Positions 59,020 through 64,000 of a stretch of 64,000 nt of DNA are shown here, one piece after another. Every line of letters begins with the position of its first letter. Position 1 is the stretch's first letter. A program made the position numbers and the translations under genes. This DNA is from Rhodosalinus sp041365695 (lineage in GTDB: Bacteria; Pseudomonadota; Alphaproteobacteria; Rhodobacterales; Rhodobacteraceae), in the NCBI RefSeq assembly GCF_041365695.1, contig NZ_JBGFSJ010000003.1, positions 372,001 through 436,000 of the forward strand, read 5' to 3'. Below the pieces are notes generated by a model. The model saw only the letters and a list, made by a program, of their open reading frames with translations, ran no database searches and was not told the origin of the DNA.

Positions 59020-60378
59020 ATGAACGACGCCCGCCCCATCGACGCGCCGCCCCATGCCGCGCTTCTTCGCCGCCGGATCGCGTCGCGCGACGCGATTTTC
59101 GGCGTGGTGGGCCTTGGCCATGTCGGCCTGCCGCTCGCGGCGGTGGCGGCCGGCGCGGGACTTTCCACGCTCGGCTTCGACATCGACGACGCGACCTGCG
59201 CGGCGCTCATGCGCGGCGAAAGCCATTTGCGGCACTTCCCCTCCGAGGGGATCTCCGGACCCGTCGCGGCGGGGCGGCTTCGGGCCACCACCGATGTCGC
59301 GCGCCTCGCGGAGCCCGACGTGCTGGCGATCTGCGTGCCGACGCCGCTCACCGACGCGCGGGAGCCCGATCTCGGCCCGCTGACCCGCGCCGCGCGGGAC
59401 ATCGCCGCGCGGCTGCGGCCGGGGCAACTCGTGATCGTCGAGTCGACCACCTATCCCGGCACCACCGAGGAGGTCGTGCGGCCCATCCTCGAGGCGGGCG
59501 GCCTCGTCTGCGGGCACGACGTCTTCCTCGCCTTCGCGCCGGAGCGCGAGGATCCCGGCAACACCGCCTTCGGGACGCGGAACACCCCCAAGGTGGTCGG
59601 CGGGTCCTGCCCGGAGGCGCGGCGGCTCGCCCGCGACCTCTACGGCCTTTTCACCGACCGCGTCGTCACCGTGTCCGACACCCGCACCGCGGAGGCGGTG
59701 AAGCTGGCCGAAAACGTGTTCCGCGCCGTGAACATCGCGCTCGCGAACGAGCTCAAGGACGTGCTGGAGCCGATGGGCGTGGACATCTGGGAGGTGATCG
59801 AGGCCGCGGCCACCAAGCCCTTCGGCTACATGCCCTTCCATCCGGGGCCGGGCCTTGGCGGGCACTGCATCCCGGTGGACCCCCACTACCTTGCCTGGAA
59901 GGCGCGCGCGCACGGGCGGGCCGCGCGGGTCGTCGAGCTTGCCGCGGAGATCAACGCGGCGATGCCCGGCCGCGTCGCGGACCGCGTCGCCGAGGCGCTC
60001 GCGCGGCGGGGCGGGACGGGCGTGCGCGGCGCACGGATCCTCGTTCTGGGCGTGGCCTACAAGAGGAACGTGGCCGATGTGCGCGAAAGCCCCGCGCTTC
60101 GGATCATCGAGCGGCTCGAGGCGATGGGCGCGGCCGCGGATTTCCACGACCCGCAGGTCGCGCGCCTGCCCGCCCTCGCCGCGCATCCCGGCCTCTCGGG
60201 CCGCGCGGGCGTGGCGTGGCGCGACGACCTCGCCGCGGGCTATGACGCGGCGCTCGTCGTCACCGACCACGACGCCGTGGATTACCGCGCGGTGGTGCGC
60301 CATGCGCCCCTCGTCGTGGACACGCGCAACGCCTGCCGCCGCGCCGGGGCATCGGGCGCCAACCTCGTGCTCGCCTGA
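59020..60378 (+). CDS. UDP-sugar dehydrogenase (UDP-N-acetyl-mannosamine/glucosamine type)
   Basis: This NAD-dependent enzyme makes UDP-aminouronic acids for a surface polysaccharide. It has 452 residues. The Rossmann loop is VVGLGHVGLPLA, with VPTPLTDAREPDLG, the segment FAPEREDPGNT and the catalytic Cys C283 in GLGGHCIPVDPHYL. The C-terminal domain keeps GVAYKRNVADVRESPAL. FAPEREDPGN and the following epimerase gene favour UDP-ManNAc or UDP-GlcNAc rather than UDP-Glc as the substrate. The ATG at 59020 has no clear Shine-Dalgarno, but no other in-frame start precedes the Rossmann loop. Confidence 0.9.
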   Translation: MNDARPIDAPPHAALLRRRIASRDAIFGVVGLGHVGLPLAAVAAGAGLSTLGFDIDDATCAALMRGESHLRHFPSEGISGPVAAGRLRATTDVARLAEPDVLAICVPTPLTDAREPDLGPLTRAARDIAARLRPGQLVIVESTTYPGTTEEVVRPILEAGGLVCGHDVFLAFAPEREDPGNTAFGTRNTPKVVGGSCPEARRLARDLYGLFTDRVVTVSDTRTAEAVKLAENVFRAVNIALANELKDVLEPMGVDIWEVIEAAATKPFGYMPFHPGPGLGGHCIPVDPHYLAWKARAHGRAARVVELAAEINAAMPGRVADRVAEALARRGGTGVRGARILVLGVAYKRNVADVRESPALRIIERLEAMGAAADFHDPQVARLPALAAHPGLSGRAGVAWRDDLAAGYDAALVVTDHDAVDYRAVVRHAPLVVDTRNACRRAGASGANLVLA

Positions 60379-60384
60379 GACGAG

Positions 60385-61521
60385 ATGGCCGGAGGCTCCC
60401 GGATCGACTGCGTGGTGGGCGCCCGGCCCAATTTCGTGAAGATGGCGCCGATCCTCCGCGCGCTCCGCGCCGAGGGCATCTTCGCGCCGCGGCTTCTGCA
60501 CACCGGCCAGCACTACGACCCCGAGATGGACGCGGTGTTCTTCGAGGAGCTCGGGCTGCCGCGCCCCGACGTGCATCTCGGCGCGGGCGGCGGCACGCAG
60601 ACGGTGCAGACCGCCCGGATCATGGAGCGGCTCGACGCCGCTTTCGCGACCGATCGCCCGGCGCTCGTGCTGGTCGTGGGCGACGTGACCTCCACCCTCG
60701 CCGCCGCGCTCGTGGCCGCCCAGCACCGGATCCCGCTCGCCCATGTGGAGGCGGGGCTTCGCAGCGGCGACCGCGCCATGCCCGAAGAGATCAACCGGCT
60801 CGTGACCGACCGGCTCTCCGATCTGCTTCTGACCACGGAACGCACGGCGCAGGGCCGTCTTGAGGCGGAGGGCGTGTGCAGGACGCGCATCCGCTTCGTC
60901 GGCAACGTGATGATCGACACGCTGTGCGAGGCGCTGCCGCGGACCCGCCCGGCGGCCGAAACCATCGCCGCGCAGGACGGCGCGGGACGGTTCGGCAGTG
61001 CCTGGCGCGCGGCCTTCGGCGTCGTCACGCTGCACCGGCCTTCGAACGTGGACGACCCCGCGCGGCTTTCCTCCGGTCTCGCCGCGCTGGAGCGGATCGC
61101 GGCGCGGCTTCCGCTGGTCTGGCCGCTTCACCCGCGCACCCGCGCGCGCCTCGCGGAGACGGCGCTCCTGCCGCGCCTCGAGGGCTGCAAGGGGCTGCTC
61201 GTCACGCCGCCGCTGGGCTACCTGTCGATGCTGGGGCTGCTGCGCGAGGCGCGGCTCGCGATCACCGACAGCGGCGGGGTGCAGGAGGAGACCACGGCGC
61301 TCGGCGTGCCGTGCCTCACGCTGCGCGACAGCACCGAACGGCCGGTGACCATCGCAGAGGGCACCAACACGCTGTTGGGAACCGACCCTGCCGCCCTCGG
61401 CCCGGCGGTGGCGCGGGCGCTCTCGGGAGGGGCCGGGCCGGTCCGCCGCCCCGAACTCTGGGACGGGCGCGCGGCCCCTCGCGTCGCCCGTGCCGTGCGG
61501 GACTTCCTGATCCCGGCCTGA
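60385..61521 (+). CDS. wecB: UDP-N-acetylglucosamine 2-epimerase, non-hydrolysing
   Basis: This enzyme interconverts UDP-GlcNAc and UDP-ManNAc. It has 378 residues: VGARPNFVKMAPILRAL, TGQHYDPEMD, VVGDVTSTLAAALVA, the catalytic HVEAGLRSGDRAMPEEINR and the C-terminal ITDSGGVQEETTALGVPCL all match the WecB family. It lies 6 bp after the dehydrogenase, and the pair would produce UDP-ManNAcA. The next gene starts 5 bp after its stop. Confidence 0.95.
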   Translation: MAGGSRIDCVVGARPNFVKMAPILRALRAEGIFAPRLLHTGQHYDPEMDAVFFEELGLPRPDVHLGAGGGTQTVQTARIMERLDAAFATDRPALVLVVGDVTSTLAAALVAAQHRIPLAHVEAGLRSGDRAMPEEINRLVTDRLSDLLLTTERTAQGRLEAEGVCRTRIRFVGNVMIDTLCEALPRTRPAAETIAAQDGAGRFGSAWRAAFGVVTLHRPSNVDDPARLSSGLAALERIAARLPLVWPLHPRTRARLAETALLPRLEGCKGLLVTPPLGYLSMLGLLREARLAITDSGGVQEETTALGVPCLTLRDSTERPVTIAEGTNTLLGTDPAALGPAVARALSGGAGPVRRPELWDGRAAPRVARAVRDFLIPA

Positions 61522-61526
61522 GCGTG

Positions 61527-62756
61527 ATGCGCATCCTGCTGCTCTGCCACTACTACCCGCCCGAGACGAACGCGCCCGCCGCGCGCAGTTCGGAACACGC
61601 GCGCCACTGGGCCGCGGCCGGGCACGAGGTGACGGTCGTGACCTGCGCGCCGAGCCATCCGCGCGGGCGGCTCTACCCGGGCTACCGGAACCGGCTCTTC
61701 CAGCAGGAGAGCTCGGAGGGCGTGCGGTTGGTGCGCGTCTGGAGCCACATCGCCCCCAATGCCGGCGTGTCGCGGCGCGCGGCGAGCCATCTTTCCTTCG
61801 CACTCTCGGCGCTGGCCGCCCTGCCACGCCTCGGCCGGCCCGACGTGATCCTCTCCACCTCGCCGCAGTTCTTCTGCGGGCTCGCGGGCCTGCCCGCGCG
61901 GCGGATGACCGGCGCGCGCTGGGTGTTCGAGGTGCGCGACCTTTGGCCGGAAAGCATCCTGGCGGTGAACGCCATGACGCGCGGCCGCGCGATCCGCGGG
62001 CTCGAGGCGCTCGAGGCGCGGGCCTATCGCGCCGCGGACCACGTCGTGCCGGTGGCCGAGGGGTTCGTGCCCCACATCGCCGACCGCCGCGGCGGGGCGG
62101 AGGGGATCACGGTGCTCCGCAACGGCGTCGACCTCGCGGCGTTCCACCCCGCCGCGCAAGAGGACGCGGCGGGTGCGAAGGCGCGCTTCGGGCTCGCGGG
62201 GCGCTTCGTGGCCACCTATGCCGGCACGCACGGGATGGCGCACGGGCTCGACGCGGTGCTCGACGCGGCCGCGCTTTTGCGCCACGAGCCGGGGGTGGGC
62301 TTCCTGCTGGTGGGCGACGGGGCGGACCAGGCGCGCCTCGCCGCGCGCGCCCGGGCGATGGCGCTGCCCAACCTTCGGGTGGCCGGCCCGCTCCCCCGCG
62401 CGGAGATGCCCTCCGTCCTCGCGGCGAGCGACGCGAGCCTCGTGCTCCTTCGGGACCGGCCCGCCTTCGCCCGGGTGCTGCCCTCGAAGCTCGCCGAAGC
62501 CATGGCGGCGGCGAAACCGGTGGTGCTGGGGGTGCGGGGCGCGGCGCGCGCCGAGCTCGAGGCCGCGGGGGCCGGCATCGCCGTGACCCGCGAAAGCGCC
62601 AAGGAGATCGCCGCGGCGGTGCTGCGCCTCGCCCGCGATCCCGCCGAGGCCGCCCGCATGGGGCGGCGGGGCCGCGCCCATGCCGAGCGCCATTTCGACC
62701 GGCGCCGGATCGCGGCCGAGTATCTCTCGCTGCTGGAGGAGGTGGCGGCGGCATGA
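61527..62756 (+). CDS. glycosyltransferase family 4 (WbuB-like)
   Basis: This is a GT-B fold glycosyltransferase of 409 residues. The N-terminal MRILLLCHYYPPETNAPAAR and VTVVTCAPSHPRGRLYPGYR are typical of WbuB-like enzymes acting on aminosugar-containing O-antigens or capsules. FEVRDLWPESILAVNAM, VLRNGVDLAAFHP and the donor-site region LPSKLAEAMAAAKPVVLG follow. The ATG at 61527 is used; a GTG directly before it is possible. The longer frame starting at 60876 lies inside wecB and is not real. The stop overlaps the next start (ATGA). Confidence 0.92.
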   Translation: MRILLLCHYYPPETNAPAARSSEHARHWAAAGHEVTVVTCAPSHPRGRLYPGYRNRLFQQESSEGVRLVRVWSHIAPNAGVSRRAASHLSFALSALAALPRLGRPDVILSTSPQFFCGLAGLPARRMTGARWVFEVRDLWPESILAVNAMTRGRAIRGLEALEARAYRAADHVVPVAEGFVPHIADRRGGAEGITVLRNGVDLAAFHPAAQEDAAGAKARFGLAGRFVATYAGTHGMAHGLDAVLDAAALLRHEPGVGFLLVGDGADQARLAARARAMALPNLRVAGPLPRAEMPSVLAASDASLVLLRDRPAFARVLPSKLAEAMAAAKPVVLGVRGAARAELEAAGAGIAVTRESAKEIAAAVLRLARDPAEAARMGRRGRAHAERHFDRRRIAAEYLSLLEEVAAA

Positions 62757-64000
62757 GCACCCTTGCCGGGCTGGCCCGCGCCTGCGCCTTCGGGCGGCAC
62801 ATGCCGCTGGAGAAACTCGCCCGACGCGCCGAGCTTACCCTGCGCAGGCGCCTGGCAGACCGGCTTGGCCCGCGCGCGCCCGCCACCCCGGCCGCGCGGG
62901 TGACAAGGGCGGCGCCTGCACCCCTTTTCCCGCCGCGGGCGGGTTGCGCGGTGGCGCCGCGGGGCGCGGGCTTCGCGGTCACGCTCCTCAACCGGTGCGT
63001 GGAGATGCCGGGGCCCGGGATCGACTGGCAGGCTCCCGGCCCCGGACCGCGCGCGCAACTCTGGCGGATGACGCTGCATTACATGGAGTATCTCGAGGGC
63101 GCGGAGGACGCGCTCTGGGCGCGGCTGGTCTCGGACTGGCTCGACGCCAACGCGCGGCCCCGGCCCGGCGCCTGGGCGGATGCGTGGAACGCCTATGCGC
63201 TGGCCACCCGCGCCTGCGTCTGGATGGACGAGCTCGCGCGGCGTCGCGCGCGGCTGCCGGCGTCCCTCGTCGCGCGGGCCGAGGAGAGCCTTCTCGGCCA
63301 GCTCGCCTTCCTCGCGCGGCACCTCGAGACCGATCTGGGCGGCAACCACCTGATCCGCGACCTCCGCGCCCTGATCCGGGGGGCGGCATATTTCGAGGGC
63401 CGCGCGCCCGAAGGTTGGCGCCGCCGCGCCGTGGCGCGCCTGCGCCGCGAGGTCGCCCGGCAGATCCTGCCCGACGGGATGCATTTCGAGCGTTCGCCCT
63501 CCTACCACTGCCAGGTGATGGCGGACCTCCTCGATTGCCGCGCCGCGCTGGCGGCGGAAGGCGCGTGGCTCGACGGCCCGCTCGCCGCCATGGCCCTCGC
63601 GGCGGCGGACCTCGCGCATCCCGACGGCGGCGTGGCGCTTCTGAACGACGCGGGGCTTTCCATGGCGCGCCCGCCGTCCGAGTGCCTCGCAGCCTTTGCC
63701 CGCCTGATCGGCCCCGCCCCCGCGCCGCGCGGAAGCTTCGCCTTCCCCGACGCGGGCTGTTTCGGGATGCGCCGGGGCCCGCTCTACCTCGTGGCCGATT
63801 GCGGACGGATCGCGCCGGACGATCTGCCCGCCCATGGCCACGGCGACGCGCTCGGCTTCGAGTTCTCTGTCGACGGCCAGCGGGTGATCGTGGACCAGGG
63901 CGTGTTCGAATATGCCGAGGGTCCGCGCCGCGACGCCGCCCGGAGCACGGCGGCGCACAACACGCTGGCGCTCGCGGGGGCGGAGCAGGCGGAGTTCTTC
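62753..64000 (+). CDS. heparinase II/III family protein, cut by the window edge
   Basis: The frame starting at ATG 62753 stays open to the right edge (416 codons visible). The middle part is an alpha/alpha-toroid typical of polysaccharide lyases (HYMEYLEGAEDALWARLVSD, DLGGNHLIRDLRALI, FERSPSYHCQVMADLLDCR). The C-terminal beta-sandwich (heparinase II/III-like) follows with GHGDALGFEFSVDGQRVIVD and RSTAAHNTLAL. Such proteins in polysaccharide operons modify or degrade the polymer. No signal peptide is seen, so the site of action is open. Start and stop of the preceding gene overlap by 4 bp. Confidence 0.88.
   Translation, partial: MSTLAGLARACAFGRHMPLEKLARRAELTLRRRLADRLGPRAPATPAARVTRAAPAPLFPPRAGCAVAPRGAGFAVTLLNRCVEMPGPGIDWQAPGPGPRAQLWRMTLHYMEYLEGAEDALWARLVSDWLDANARPRPGAWADAWNAYALATRACVWMDELARRRARLPASLVARAEESLLGQLAFLARHLETDLGGNHLIRDLRALIRGAAYFEGRAPEGWRRRAVARLRREVARQILPDGMHFERSPSYHCQVMADLLDCRAALAAEGAWLDGPLAAMALAAADLAHPDGGVALLNDAGLSMARPPSECLAAFARLIGPAPAPRGSFAFPDAGCFGMRRGPLYLVADCGRIAPDDLPAHGHGDALGFEFSVDGQRVIVDQGVFEYAEGPRRDAARSTAAHNTLALAGAEQAEFF

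Noticed and set aside
58980..60245. Alternative 421-codon frame overlapping the UDP-sugar dehydrogenase
   Set aside because: It is Arg/Gly/Ala-rich without motifs, while the overlapping frame has all the dehydrogenase signatures including the catalytic Cys.

Overview
The window looks like chromosome from a marine-type alphaproteobacterium of the Rhodobacterales. Supporting points are the high G+C, a circularly permuted tmRNA gene next to the alphaproteobacterial ClpX adaptor sspB, TrgA- and AcuI-type proteins, an F1-ATPase zeta subunit, a betaine transporter, and a corrinoid/DUF1638/S-methyltransferase cluster of the kind described for split methionine synthases in roseobacters. I infer the order, not the species.

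Accessory part (1 to about 16,980). The left edge carries a type I restriction remnant: the 3' end of hsdS, then an hsdR whose C-terminus has been replaced by a cysteine-rich zinc-ribbon-like tail. From about 3,185 to 16,896 lies an island bounded by imperfect direct repeats of about 260 bp. The right copy runs into the 3' end of an intact tRNA-Ser(GGA). The island carries a copper/silver resistance block in one orientation: a small Cys/His-rich membrane-anchored protein, cusB, cusA, cusF, copC, copD, a Tat-exported multicopper oxidase and a DUF411 protein. CusB ends in five tandem CusF-like domains, three of them with the copper-stacking Trp replaced by Met. No outer-membrane channel (cusC) and no metal regulator is seen. 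The island ends in debris: a decayed prophage (capsid-E fragment, head-tail fragment, M15 endolysin with two spanins), a PD-(D/E)XK nuclease gene inside it, and the C-terminal piece of a large serine recombinase.

Core part (about 17,000 to 57,300). This is ordinary, densely packed chromosome: AlaX, an MscS-type channel, a cysteine synthase; a stress group (photolyase, cyclopropane-fatty-acid synthase, TrgA, gamma-glutamylcyclotransferase-Nudix fusion) with a sigmaE-like promoter candidate before the photolyase; a BCCT transporter and a universal stress protein; acuI; tmRNA and sspB; fumC with two tiny overlapping genes; class I aldolase; P450; ccdA, tusA, rne; a dctB/dctD-type two-component pair whose regulator lacks the GAFTGA loop; purQ/adh/purS/purC; atpase-zeta; a methyl-transfer cluster (bmt, radical SAM protein, corrinoid protein, DUF1638); sufE, rnd, purN/purM, a Tat-exported MsrB and a tRNA with a CAU anticodon.

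Right part (about 57,300 to 64,000). A secreted Gly/His-rich protein with an inverted repeat in its upstream region comes first, then a NusG/RfaH-like antiterminator divergent from a surface-polysaccharide operon: UDP-sugar dehydrogenase, UDP-GlcNAc 2-epimerase, a family 4 glycosyltransferase, and a heparinase II/III-family protein that runs off the window. A run of nine C residues and an ops-like motif lie in the leader of that operon.
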